Shown here: positions 1 through 7,855 of the stretch, one piece after another
Layout: each line of letters begins with the position of its first letter
Numbering within the stretch: the stretch's first letter is position 1
Assembly (NCBI GenBank): GCA_017629395.1
Contig: JAGBXH010000457.1
Span: forward strand, 1 to 28,392
DNA: 28,392 bases
Origin: Clostridia bacterium
Lineage (GTDB): Bacteria; Bacillota; Clostridia; Oscillospirales; CAG-272
Reading direction: 5' to 3'
The notes under the pieces: generated by a model
What the model was told of the DNA's origin: nothing
The model's database searches: none
Seen by the model: only the letters and a program-made list of their open reading frames with translations
Made by a program: the position numbers and the translations under genes

Positions 1-1
1 A

Positions 2-790
2 TGCGGCGTGATCTTTGGCGGCTGGTTTGGCGATATGCCCTACGTGCTTATGAACATGTTCGGGCTTTATGAATCCACGGAGGCTGCCATGGCTGCCGTG
101 CCGTTCTTTAACGGCTTGCAGGTGGCGCTTGGGGACAAGCTGTTTGCGCTCAATCCCTTGACCGATCCCATGCCCTTCCTTGCGATCTCGCTGGGCATTG
201 GTGCTGTGCACCTGATTACGGGTATGATCGTCAAGTTCGTGCTGCTGTGCAAGGACAAGCACGTATTCACGGCAATCTTCGATATCGGCTCGTGGCTGAT
301 CATCTTTGCCGGCTTGGGCGTGTTCTTCCTGCATAAGATCGCAGGCATTTCCATGGTCGTGCTGGGTGTGCTGATGATCATCTGCACGGCGGGCAGAAGT
401 GCCAAGGGGCCGATTATGAAATTCTTCAAGGGCTTGCTTGGCTTGTACGATGCGATCAACTATGCGGCGGATCTTTTGTCTTACTCAAGAATTCTTGCGC
501 TGGGACTTGCATCTGCGGTCATTGCGCAGGTAATCAATATGGTAGGAAGTGTATTCGGTGATATTATCGGCGGCATGTTTGACAATGCCGTGGTCAATAT
601 TCTCTTGCGCTGTGTGATCCTGCTTGCCGTATCGCTGATCGGTCACACGGTCAATATGGCACTCAACGTGCTGGGCTCGTTTGTACACACCAGCCGTTTG
701 CAGTATCTGGAGTTCTTCGGTAAGTTCTTCGAGGACGGCGGCGAGGGCTTTGTGCCCGTGGCTGACTCGGATCGCTATACCGATCAATAA
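2..790 (+). CDS. atpI: V/A-type ATPase subunit I, C-terminal membrane part (5' end outside window)
   Basis: This is the stator membrane subunit of a V/A-type rotary ATPase. It forms the ion half-channels against the K ring and also anchors the peripheral stalk. The frame is open to the left edge, and residues before the GTG at 8 already read as subunit I (CGVIFGGWFGD), so the gene is cut by the window rather than starting here. Several hydrophobic segments are visible. The motif LLSYSRILALGLA around base 475-510 carries the conserved Arg (codon 488-490) that faces the rotor carboxylate in this family. The C-terminus (NMALNVLGSFVHTSRLQYLEFFGKFF is typical in content) ends in an acidic tail. 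The gene is first in the I-K-E-C-F-A-B-D order, 34 bases before subunit K. The stalk partner G/H is not visible and may lie upstream. Confidence 0.95.
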   Translation, partial: CGVIFGGWFGDMPYVLMNMFGLYESTEAAMAAVPFFNGLQVALGDKLFALNPLTDPMPFLAISLGIGAVHLITGMIVKFVLLCKDKHVFTAIFDIGSWLIIFAGLGVFFLHKIAGISMVVLGVLMIICTAGRSAKGPIMKFFKGLLGLYDAINYAADLLSYSRILALGLASAVIAQVINMVGSVFGDIIGGMFDNAVVNILLRCVILLAVSLIGHTVNMALNVLGSFVHTSRLQYLEFFGKFFEDGGEGFVPVADSDRYTDQ

Positions 791-824
791 AATACTTTGA
801 TTAAATTTAAGGAGAAATAAAATC

Positions 825-1460
825 ATGAAAAAGACTATCCTTCTGACTATCGTTATGACTGCCATTCTGGCAATTGCTCTCTCTATCGGTGCTTTTGCTG
901 CCGAGGAGATCACCACCGAAGCTGTTGATACCACCATTGGCGCGATCGAGCAGACCGAGCAGGCTCCCAAGCTGCTCTCCCTGATCTTCAGCGGCGGCGC
1001 ACTGGCTATTATCGGTGCGGCTTTGACTGTTGGTCTTGCAGGTATCGGCTCTGCAAAGGGCGTTGGTATGGCGGGTGAAGCTACCGCCGGCATTCTGTCC
1101 GAGAACCCCAACCTGTTCGGTAAGTGCTTCGTGCTTATGGCTCTCCCTATGACCCAGGGTATTTACGGTCTGGTTATCGCGTTCCTGATCGTCATGAAGG
1201 CAGGCTTGTTCGAGGGCGGTATGGAGGCTATTCTGTCCCTGAGCGTTGCGCAGGGTGCATACTACCTCATGGCAGCACTTCCCATCGCAGCCGTTGGTCT
1301 GATCTCCGCGCTCAAGCAGGCAAGAGTTGCTGTTGCAGGTATCAATCTGCTCTCCAAGCGTCCCGATCAGGTCGGTAAGGCAATCACCTCTGCTGCACTG
1401 GTTGAGACCTATGCAATTTTCGCACTGCTGATCTCCGTTCTGCTGGTTCTGCTGGGTTGA
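825..1460 (+). CDS. atpK: V-type ATPase subunit K (proteolipid rotor subunit), with extra N-terminal signal-like segment
   Basis: This is the rotor-ring proteolipid that binds and carries the translocated ion. Two fused two-helix hairpins are visible. The first contains GIGSAKGVGMAGEA and LPMTQGIYG, the second ALKQARVAVAGI and LVETYAIFALL. The ion carboxylate is Glu194 in the last helix, and the first hairpin has Gln111 at the matching site, as in V-type rings. Leu107, Thr110, Gln111, Gln165 and Glu194 align with the five Na+ ligands of Enterococcus hirae NtpK, with identical local spacing, so Na+ coupling is inferred. At 211 residues it is about 55 longer than NtpK. The excess is an N-terminal hydrophobic stretch ending in AFA-AEE, which looks like a cleavable signal peptide, plus a short acidic/Thr linker. 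AAGGAG sits at 809-814, ten bases before the ATG. Confidence 0.95.
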   Translation: MKKTILLTIVMTAILAIALSIGAFAAEEITTEAVDTTIGAIEQTEQAPKLLSLIFSGGALAIIGAALTVGLAGIGSAKGVGMAGEATAGILSENPNLFGKCFVLMALPMTQGIYGLVIAFLIVMKAGLFEGGMEAILSLSVAQGAYYLMAALPIAAVGLISALKQARVAVAGINLLSKRPDQVGKAITSAALVETYAIFALLISVLLVLLG

Positions 1461-1516
1461 TTTTCCCCGTGACATATGCGCGTCACATACAGAGAATTGA
1501 GAATTGAGGAATCATC

Positions 1517-2197
1517 ATGATAGGACTGAAAAAGATTATTGCCCGCATTTTGGATGATGCCAACGCGCAGGCGCAGGAAATTTTGGACGAAGCAACCGAA
1601 AAAAGCATTGAGGTCAGAGCACAGAATCTGGTTGATGCACAGGCGGCGCAGGATCGCTTGATTGCCGAGGCGGAAAAGGAAGGCGAGGCACTGGTGGTGC
1701 GTGCCAAATCCAGCGCGGCTATGACCAGACGCAACATTGAGCTGAGCGCCAAAAGCGAAATGATCGACCGTGCGTTTTCTCGTGCCATGCAGGAGATCTA
1801 TGAGATGGATCGCGAGGAATATGCAGAGCTGCTGCTCTCGCTGCTTTGCAGGATCCTGATCGAGCAAAGAATTGCCGAGCGCGACAGTATGCGCTTGTAT
1901 AACGAAAGCATTGCCCCCGATTACTACGAGCTGATGCTCAACGCACGCGACTGCGGTGACGTGGCGTCCCGCATTATCAGCGGTGTGCGCACTGCGGCAG
2001 CAACGGGTAAGATTCCTGCGGATATGCCTGCCAAGGTGCGTCTTGCTCCCGAGAGCGTTGAGATCGACGGCGGATTTATTCTGCGCTGCGGCGACGTAGA
2101 GACCAATTGCTCGTTTGCTATGATGCTGGCAACTCTGCGCCCTGTGCTGGAGCCCCGCATCCAACAGATCCTTTATAGGGATCAGATCAAATCTTAA
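1517..2197 (+). CDS. atpE: V/A-type ATPase subunit E (peripheral stalk)
   Basis: This is the peripheral-stalk subunit that ties the catalytic head to the membrane stator. The 226-residue product begins with a short hydrophobic stretch, then a long charged Ala/Glu/Lys/Gln-rich helix (about residues 10-85: DANAQAQEILDEATEKS and similar). This fits the coiled coil that subunit E forms with G/H. The C-terminal half (residues ~100-226) is a mixed globular domain with IDGGFILRCGDVETNCSF, which is characteristic of the E head-binding domain. Length is slightly above the usual ~190-210. The start is chosen at the ATG after GAGGAATCATC. It sits between K and C, 56 bases after K. That gap holds an imperfect inverted repeat (GTGAC/GTCAC) and a duplicated AGAATTG, but no clear terminator. 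Confidence 0.88.
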   Translation: MIGLKKIIARILDDANAQAQEILDEATEKSIEVRAQNLVDAQAAQDRLIAEAEKEGEALVVRAKSSAAMTRRNIELSAKSEMIDRAFSRAMQEIYEMDREEYAELLLSLLCRILIEQRIAERDSMRLYNESIAPDYYELMLNARDCGDVASRIISGVRTAAATGKIPADMPAKVRLAPESVEIDGGFILRCGDVETNCSFAMMLATLRPVLEPRIQQILYRDQIKS

Positions 2198-2215
2198 GGC
2201 AAGGAAGTTTGACCT

Positions 2216-3223
2216 ATGTCCAGAAAACCACAATCAACCGCATATACGTATGCCTCTGCGCGCATAAGAGCCTTGGAAAACGGCTTGATCGGCAAGGATC
2301 GCATGGCGCAGCTTGCCGAGACCGAGAATATTGACGCGCTTTATGCGCGCCTTGAGGAATACGGCGTAGCACTTGTGCGCAATGAGAGCGGCGTGCTGCT
2401 GGAGGCCACGCTCAACGGGATGCTCAAAAGGGCATTGACCGACGTCACGGAAGGTGCTCCCGCCCCTGAGCTGTTCGACTTTTTGCGGTATCCGTATGAC
2501 TGTCATAATATCAAATCCGCTATCAAGTGCTACCTGCGCAAGCTGCCCGCCTCTGATATGCTGTTCTCCTTTGGTACAGCTGCGCCCGAGGTCGTGGCAA
2601 AAATGCCCGAGTCCGGCAGCTTTGATGCATTGCCCGCCGAGATGGCAAAGGCTGCGCCCTTGGCAATGCAGGCTTACGAAAAAACGGGAGATCCCCGCGC
2701 GATCGATCTGATCTTGGATAAGGCTTGCTTTGCGGATATGCTGCGCTGTGCAAGCATGAGCGGTGAGGCGTTCCACCTGCAGCTGGTGCAAACGCAGATC
2801 GACCTTGTCAACCTCATGATCTGCCTGCGCCTTGTGCGCATGCAGGCAGGGCAGCAGGGTAAGCTGCTTTTAGAGCAGGCGTTGATCTCGGGAGGCTTAC
2901 TGGATCCTGCGGCGATGTCGCGTGCGTATGATGAGGGTCAGGGTGCGCTTTTGTACCTTCTGAACCGTACGCCCTATGAAAAGCTTGGCCGTCTGATCGA
3001 GGAGAGTGACGGCACGGCGGCAGCTGCTGAGAGGATCGCGGACGATTATCGTATGGAGCTTGTGCGTACTGCCAAGCAGACCGTTTTTGGCATTTCCGTG
3101 CTGACTGCGTACTTCTGTGCGCAGGAGTATGCGGTAAAGAATATCCGTATCGTTGCGGCTGCCAAGAAGGCGGGACTCTCGCCCGAAATCATTCAGGAAA
3201 GGATCAGGACAAGCTATGTATAA
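2216..3223 (+). CDS. atpC: V/A-type ATPase subunit C (central-stalk/rotor adaptor)
   Basis: Subunit C (AC39/d-like) is the funnel-shaped adaptor between the K ring and the central stalk D-F. The 335-residue length matches the family. Typical features include the N-terminal YTYASARIRALENGLI, an internal FLRYPYDCHNIKSAIKCYL (the conserved D-x-x-N-x-K pattern) and the C-terminal FGISVLTAYFCAQEYAVKNIRIVAAAKKAGL, described here by content. Bacterial C subunits end in exactly this E-x-x-N-I-R-I-V arrangement. The gene starts 18 bases after subunit E with AAGGAAG upstream. Its last codons overlap the start of subunit F by 8 bases, so the two are probably translationally coupled. I see nothing odd in it. 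Confidence 0.93.
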   Translation: MSRKPQSTAYTYASARIRALENGLIGKDRMAQLAETENIDALYARLEEYGVALVRNESGVLLEATLNGMLKRALTDVTEGAPAPELFDFLRYPYDCHNIKSAIKCYLRKLPASDMLFSFGTAAPEVVAKMPESGSFDALPAEMAKAAPLAMQAYEKTGDPRAIDLILDKACFADMLRCASMSGEAFHLQLVQTQIDLVNLMICLRLVRMQAGQQGKLLLEQALISGGLLDPAAMSRAYDEGQGALLYLLNRTPYEKLGRLIEESDGTAAAAERIADDYRMELVRTAKQTVFGISVLTAYFCAQEYAVKNIRIVAAAKKAGLSPEIIQERIRTSYV

Positions 3224-3536
3224 GATCGGAATGATTGGGGAACGCGACAGCGTCATCGGCTTTATGGCACTCGGCTTTGCGGTGCACGAGGCGGAGGATG
3301 CTGAGGCGGCAAGAGTGCTTTTGCACACGCTTGCCAAGGATAGCGAATACGCTATTATTTATATTGTAGAGAATTACGCGGTGACTCTTGCGGAGGACAT
3401 TGCAAAATATAAGGACCTGCCCACGCCTGCGATCATTTGCGTTCCGGGCAAAAACGGAAGCACCGGCTACGGACTTTCTCAAGTCAAGAAGGCGGTTGAG
3501 CGTGCTGTTGGCGCGGACATATTGTTTAAGGAATAA
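3216..3536 (+). CDS. atpF: V/A-type ATPase subunit F (central stalk)
   Basis: This small central-stalk subunit binds subunit D and modulates ATP hydrolysis. A longer frame opens at 3153, but its first 21 codons lie inside subunit C and give an Arg/Lys-rich sequence unlike the family. The ATG at 3216 gives the expected start MYKIGMIGERDSVIGF and a 106-residue product, the usual length. AGGAAAGGATCAGG lies just upstream inside the end of subunit C. Family signatures are GFRALGF-like GFMALGFAV, the acidic strand YIVEN, and a C-terminal GYGLSQVKKAVERAVGADIL helix of the expected type. It overlaps subunit C by 8 bases and is followed 12 bases later by subunit A. Confidence 0.93.
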   Translation: MYKIGMIGERDSVIGFMALGFAVHEAEDAEAARVLLHTLAKDSEYAIIYIVENYAVTLAEDIAKYKDLPTPAIICVPGKNGSTGYGLSQVKKAVERAVGADILFKE

Positions 3537-3548
3537 GGAGTATCAGAT

Positions 3549-5318
3549 ATGGTAGAAGGAAAGATCCTCAAGGTATCCGGCCCGCTGGTCGTGGCAGAGG
3601 GCATGCGCGAGGCGAATATGTTTGACGTGGTCCGCGTCGGCGACGCCCGTCTGATCGGTGAGATCATTGAGATGCACGGTGACCGTGCGTCCATTCAGGT
3701 TTATGAAGAAACCGCAGGCATTGGCCGCGGTGACAAGGTGGTGTCTACGGGTGCTCCCTTGTCCGTTGAGCTTGGCCCCGGCTTGCTTTCCAATATTTAC
3801 GATGGTATTCAGCGTCCCTTGGAAGCGATCAAGGAACGCTACGGTGCCAACATTGCCAAGGGTATTGACGAGCCTGCGCTGGATCGCAGCAAGCTCTGGC
3901 ACTTCGTGCCCGCACACGTGTTTGGGGACAAGGTGGGACCCGGTGACGTGTACGGTACGGTGCAGGAGACCGAGGTCATTACCCATAAAATCATGGTTCC
4001 TCCCGGAGTCAGCGGCACGATCGTGGATCTGGTAGAGGGTGACTACAGAATTACCGATCGCATTGGTAAGATCAAGAGAAACGACGGTACCATTGAGGAG
4101 ATCATGCTTTCTCAGAAGTGGCCCGTACGTGTATCCCGTCCCTATGCACAGAAGCTGCCGCCCGTTGAGCCTATGATCACGGGTCAGCGTTCTATCGACG
4201 CGCTGTTTCCCATTGCAAAGGGCGGTACGGCTTGCGTGCCCGGTCCCTTTGGCGCAGGTAAGACGGTCGTTCAGCATCAGCTTGCCAAGTGGAGTGACGT
4301 GGACATGGTGGTTTACATCGGCTGCGGCGAGCGCGGTAATGAGATGACTGACGTATTGCGCGAATTCCCCGAGCTGACCGACCCCAGAACCGGCAAGTCG
4401 CTCATGGAGCGTACCGTGCTGATCGCAAACACCTCGGATATGCCGGTTGCGGCACGTGAGGCGTCTATTTATACCGGTATTACCATTGCGGAATACTACC
4501 GCGACATGGGCTATAACGTAGCAGTTATCGCAGACTCTACCTCCCGTTGGGCAGAGGCTCTGCGTGAGATGTCGGGCAGACTTGAGGAAATGCCCGGTGA
4601 AGAGGGCTATCCCGCATATCTGACCAGCCGTCTGGCGCAGTTCTATGAAAGAGCGGGTAAGGTCGTTTGCCTTGGAGAGGACGGCAGAATCGGCACGCTT
4701 TCCGCGATCGGTGCAGTATCTCCGCAGGGCGGTGATATCTCCGAGCCCGTTACGCAGGCAACGCTGCGTATCGTAAAGGTGTTCTGGGGACTGGATTCCG
4801 CGCTGGCTTACAAGCGTCATTTCCCCGCAATCAACTGGCTCAACTCCTACTCCTTGTACCGTGACCGACTCAGTGATTGGTTCTCTGAGAACGTGTCTGC
4901 GCGTTGGATGGAGCTGACGGGCAAGTGCCTGAAGATCCTGCAGGAAGAGGCAGAGCTCAACGAGATCGTGCAGCTGGTTGGTATGGATGCGCTGTCGGGT
5001 GAGGACAGACTGACCCTGGAGATCGCGCGCAGCGTGCGCGAGGACTTCTTGCAGCAGTTTGCATTTGACGACGTGGACGGCTATACCCAGCTGGATAAGC
5101 AGTACGAGATGCTGACGCTGGTGTTTGACTTTGAGGCAAAGGCTGCTGCCGCTGTTGCTGCAGGTGCAGATATTGAGGATGTGTCCAACCTGCCCGTGCG
5201 TGAGCAGATCGGCAGATTCAAGGCTGTTCCTTATGCGGATTACCGTACAGAATCCGAAAAAATCAAGCAGGAGATCTCCCGTCAGCTGGATGCTCTGACC
5301 GAAAAGGTTGAGGCGTGA
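3549..5318 (+). CDS. atpA: V/A-type ATPase catalytic subunit A
   Basis: This is the catalytic subunit of the V1/A1 head, which hydrolyses or synthesises ATP. At 589 residues it is full length. The N-terminal barrel starts with MVEGKILKVSGPLVVAEGM. It is followed by the A-type-specific bulge region (residues ~115-190). The P-loop GPFGAGKTV begins at Gly232, with Lys238 and Thr239. The catalytic Glu261 lies in IGCGERGNEM. ADSTSRWAEALREMSGRL and SPQGGDISEPVTQ are also present, as expected for subunit A. AAGGAG precedes the ATG at a good distance. It is followed by subunit B after 20 bases. No missing residues or breaks were seen. Confidence 0.98.
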   Translation: MVEGKILKVSGPLVVAEGMREANMFDVVRVGDARLIGEIIEMHGDRASIQVYEETAGIGRGDKVVSTGAPLSVELGPGLLSNIYDGIQRPLEAIKERYGANIAKGIDEPALDRSKLWHFVPAHVFGDKVGPGDVYGTVQETEVITHKIMVPPGVSGTIVDLVEGDYRITDRIGKIKRNDGTIEEIMLSQKWPVRVSRPYAQKLPPVEPMITGQRSIDALFPIAKGGTACVPGPFGAGKTVVQHQLAKWSDVDMVVYIGCGERGNEMTDVLREFPELTDPRTGKSLMERTVLIANTSDMPVAAREASIYTGITIAEYYRDMGYNVAVIADSTSRWAEALREMSGRLEEMPGEEGYPAYLTSRLAQFYERAGKVVCLGEDGRIGTLSAIGAVSPQGGDISEPVTQATLRIVKVFWGLDSALAYKRHFPAINWLNSYSLYRDRLSDWFSENVSARWMELTGKCLKILQEEAELNEIVQLVGMDALSGEDRLTLEIARSVREDFLQQFAFDDVDGYTQLDKQYEMLTLVFDFEAKAAAAVAAGADIEDVSNLPVREQIGRFKAVPYADYRTESEKIKQEISRQLDALTEKVEA

Positions 5319-5338
5319 TGCCGGGAAAGGAGATTATT

Positions 5339-6712
5339 ATGATCAAAGAATACAGAACCATAGAAGAAGTTGCAGGCCCTTTGATGCTGGTCAAGCAGGT
5401 TGAGGGCGTGAAGTACGACGAGCTGGGCGAGATTGAGCTGCCTGACGGCAGCGTGCGTCGCTGCCGCGTGCTTGAGGTCAACGGCAGAAACGTACTGGTG
5501 CAGCTGTTTGAGTCCAGCGCGGGTATCAACCTGGCACACTCCAAGGTGCGCTTTACGGGGCACGGTGTGCAGATGCCCGTGTCTGCCGATATGCTCGGAC
5601 GCGTATTCAGCGGTATGGGCGAGCCCATTGACGGCGGTGCTAAGCTGATCCCCGAAAAGTCTCTTGATATCAACGGCACGCCCATCAATCCTGCGGCGCG
5701 CTACTATCCTTCCGAATTTATTCAGACCGGTATTTCCACCATTGACGGCCTCAATACGCTGGTCAGAGGTCAGAAGCTGCCCATTTTCTCGGGCTCGGGT
5801 CTGCCTCATGCAAACCTTGCAGCGCAGATCGCGCGTCAGGCAAAGGTGCGCGGCAGTGACTCAAAGTTTGCAGTTGTGTTCGCGGCTGTGGGTATCACCT
5901 TTGAGGAAGCGGATTTCTTTATCTCCGACTTTAAGAAGACCGGTGCTATTGACAGAACCGTGTTGTTTATCAACCTTGCAAGTGACCCCGCGATTGAGCG
6001 TATTTCCACGCCCCGTATGGCACTGACCGCTGCGGAGTATCTTGCATTTGAGTGTGATATGCACGTACTGGTCATTATGACCGATATTACCAACTATGCA
6101 GAGGCACTGCGTGAGGTTTCCGCCGCACGTAAGGAGGTGCCCGGCAGACGCGGATATCCCGGCTACCTTTACACCGACCTTGCGACTATGTACGAAAGAG
6201 CGGGCAGAAAGATGGGCTCCCAGGGCTCTATTACCATGATTCCGATCCTCTCCATGCCCGAGGATGACAAGACCCACCCCATTCCCGACTTGACCGGTTA
6301 CATTACCGAGGGACAGATCATTCTGTCGCGTGAGATGTACCGTAAGGGTTATATGCCTCCCGTGGACGTGCTGCCTTCGCTTTCGCGTCTGAAGGATAAG
6401 GGTATTGGAGAGGGCAAGACCCGTGAGGACCACTCGGGTGTGCTTAACCAGCTGTTCTCCTCTTATGCAAGAGGTAAGGACGCAAAGGAGCTGATGGTGG
6501 TGCTGGGCGAGGCTGCGCTGACGCCTATGGACAGACTTTATGCAAAATTCGCAGATGCCTTTGAGGAAAAGTTCATCAACCAGGGCTTCTATGAGGACAG
6601 AACGATTGAAAAGACGCTGGATATCGGCTGGGAGCTGCTCAGCATTCTTCCCAAGTCCGAGATGAAGCGTATCAAGCCCCAGTACGTAGAAAAGTACTGG
6701 CCGACCAAGTAA
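5339..6712 (+). CDS. atpB: V/A-type ATPase non-catalytic subunit B
   Basis: This is the regulatory subunit alternating with A in the A3B3 head. I chose the ATG at 5339 because AAAGGAG lies seven bases upstream. It gives the standard N-terminus MIKEYRTIEEVAGPLMLV and 457 residues, normal for the family. An in-frame GTG/ATG at 5315/5318 overlapping the A stop would add eight unlikely residues. The nucleotide-binding fold is present but the P-loop is replaced by SGSGLPHANLAAQIARQA, as expected for the non-catalytic subunit. MTDITNYAEALREVSAAR, GRRGYPGYLYTDLATMYERA and SMPEDDKTHPIPDLTGY are diagnostic of B subunits. Confidence 0.97.
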   Translation: MIKEYRTIEEVAGPLMLVKQVEGVKYDELGEIELPDGSVRRCRVLEVNGRNVLVQLFESSAGINLAHSKVRFTGHGVQMPVSADMLGRVFSGMGEPIDGGAKLIPEKSLDINGTPINPAARYYPSEFIQTGISTIDGLNTLVRGQKLPIFSGSGLPHANLAAQIARQAKVRGSDSKFAVVFAAVGITFEEADFFISDFKKTGAIDRTVLFINLASDPAIERISTPRMALTAAEYLAFECDMHVLVIMTDITNYAEALREVSAARKEVPGRRGYPGYLYTDLATMYERAGRKMGSQGSITMIPILSMPEDDKTHPIPDLTGYITEGQIILSREMYRKGYMPPVDVLPSLSRLKDKGIGEGKTREDHSGVLNQLFSSYARGKDAKELMVVLGEAALTPMDRLYAKFADAFEEKFINQGFYEDRTIEKTLDIGWELLSILPKSEMKRIKPQYVEKYWPTK

Positions 6713-6759
6713 GACAGATTTGAATATCCGCCCGATGTATGGGCGGTGTGGAGGCAATT

Positions 6760-7452
6760 ATGGCAGATACCTACAACGTCAATCCGACGCGTATGGAACT
6801 GAAAAAAATGAAGATTCGTTACGCCAACGCGCGCAGAGGCCACAAGCTTCTCAAGGATAAGCGCGACGGGCTGATGAAGCAGTTTCTGGAGACCGTACGG
6901 CACAATAAGGAGCTTCGTGAACGGGTGGGGGCATCGCTCTCGGGCGTGTACGACAGCCTTGCCATTGCGGGCGCGGTATCCGGTCCCTTGGTGCTTGAGG
7001 AGTCGCTGATGCTGCCTAAAAAGCAGGGAAAGCTGGACGTGCATTACCGTAACGTCATGAGTGTGACCGTCCCCGAATTTGAGCTTGAGGTCGTAGGTAA
7101 GGACGCGCAGGACAGCTATAATTACGGACTTGCATTTACCTCGGGTGAGCTGGATGCCTCCTTGGCACAGATGAGCTCGGTCATGGAGGATATGATCGCC
7201 CTTGCCCAGAGCGAGAAGACTGTGCAGCTGTTGGCGCAGGAGATTGAAAAAACGCGCCGCCGCGTCAATGCGCTGGAGTATATCATGATCCCCAAGTATC
7301 TTGCCACCATCAAGTCCATCAAGATGAAGCTGGATGAAAACGATCGCGGCAATACCACGAGATTGATGAAGGTCAAGGATATGATGCTTAAGGCACAGCG
7401 TGATGCCGGCAAGCAACAGGACGAGGATGAAGAAGAGGATACGCAATCGTAA
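6760..7452 (+). CDS. atpD: V/A-type ATPase subunit D (central stalk)
   Basis: This is the central rotor shaft of the V1/A1 motor. I chose the ATG at 6760, after GGAGG at 6749-6753, giving MADTYNVNPTRMELKKMK and 230 residues. The in-frame ATG at 6739 would add seven residues and lacks a well-placed ribosome site. The N-terminal T-R-M-E-L-x-x-x-K pattern and long helix (RRGHKLLKDKRDGLMKQF) are the family hallmark. The C-terminal half contains the second long helix (TRRRVNALEYIMIPK), where the NALE motif is highly conserved. The protein ends in a Gln/Asp/Glu-rich tail (EDEEEDTQS). It is the last gene of the operon, and the terminator begins 18 bases after its stop. Confidence 0.96.
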   Translation: MADTYNVNPTRMELKKMKIRYANARRGHKLLKDKRDGLMKQFLETVRHNKELRERVGASLSGVYDSLAIAGAVSGPLVLEESLMLPKKQGKLDVHYRNVMSVTVPEFELEVVGKDAQDSYNYGLAFTSGELDASLAQMSSVMEDMIALAQSEKTVQLLAQEIEKTRRRVNALEYIMIPKYLATIKSIKMKLDENDRGNTTRLMKVKDMMLKAQRDAGKQQDEDEEEDTQS

Positions 7453-7470
7453 AGGACCATAAGCAGAGAG

Positions 7471-7505
7471 AAAGCCTGTGCTGTGAGCACGGGCTTTCTT
7501 TTTTT
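7471..7505 (+). terminator. Rho-independent terminator of the ATPase operon
   Basis: The stem AAAGCC-T-GTGC pairs with GCAC-G-GGCTTT around the loop TGTGA, then CTTTTTTT follows. It sits directly after subunit D and closes the ATPase operon. Confidence 0.9.
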
Positions 7506-7753
7506 GCGTCGATTACGCTTGATAAAAAACAACAAACGATTACAAAATAAACCAAAATGTCTAAAAAATACACAAAAAACGGGCTTGTGAAGCAGCTTGA
7601 GATGCACTTGATGCAATGCCCGGAGCAAGGGGTGGCGTCTTTGTCGGCAAAGCCGCGACAGCTTGGCTGAAAAATTATGGAAAATCAAGCAAAAAAAGCG
7701 TTTTTTGGGCGTATCCCTTTGGTGCCGTAAGCATGTCTTTTCATGCGAAAAAC
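7506..7753. other. AT-rich intergenic region between ATPase and pilus operons
   Basis: This stretch has no confident gene. It contains a weak promoter-like pair (TTGATA 7519-7524, TACAAA 7541-7546, 16-base spacer) and a 37-codon candidate ORF at 7557-7670. It also holds a hairpin at 7635-7656 (GCG-T-CTTTG, loop TCGG, CAAAG-C-CGC) and a short A6-GCG-T6 palindrome near 7690. I looked for a cyclic-di-GMP riboswitch, which would suit a pilus operon, but found no convincing match. The region also lies upstream of the pilus-operon promoter. Confidence 0.5.
7557..7670 (+). CDS. doubtful small ORF, 37 residues, unknown
   Basis: ATG at 7557 opens 37 codons that read MSKKYTKNGLVKQLEMHL followed by MQCPEQGVASLSAKPRQLG. 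The composition is protein-like (basic start, amphipathic middle) and the GC content rises inside it compared with the flanks. There is no Shine-Dalgarno sequence. If the weak promoter at 7519-7546 is real, the mRNA would start only a few bases before the ATG. A hairpin at 7635-7656 lies within it. It could be a small gene, a decayed gene fragment, or chance. I do not recognise it. Confidence 0.2.
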   Translation: MSKKYTKNGLVKQLEMHLMQCPEQGVASLSAKPRQLG

Positions 7754-7783
7754 TTGACAAATACTATAGATATATGTTAGAAT
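7754..7783 (+). promoter_or_regulatory. sigma-A promoter for the sensor kinase/pilus operon
   Basis: TTGACA at 7754-7759 and TAGAAT at 7778-7783 are separated by 18 bases. The start point would be near 7790, which rules out an ATG at 7784 as the kinase start and leaves a leader of about 65 bases before the GTG at 7856. No other strong promoter was seen before 23831, so this may drive the whole ~16-kb pilus operon. Confidence 0.75.
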
Positions 7784-7855
7784 ATGATGAATTATTATAA
7801 TGCAGGTACTATGCGTGAAGGCGCGTACGCACTTGCAGAGAGGAGGAATACGAAC

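Noticed and set aside
3543..4820. 425-codon open frame on the minus strand
   Set aside because: It is a mirror of ATPase subunit A with His/Arg-rich unprotein-like sequence.
7557..7690. Cyclic-di-GMP (GEMM-I) riboswitch upstream of the pilus operon
   Set aside because: CAAAGCC and CAGC-TTGG-CTG pieces recall GEMM, but the hallmark GGCAAACC segment and the receptor stem are missing, and the region lies upstream of the predicted transcription start.
7784..7855. Start of the sensor kinase at ATG 7784 (adds 24 residues)
   Set aside because: The ATG overlaps the end of the -10 box and has no ribosome site. The GTG at 7856 has AGAGGAGGA at ideal spacing.
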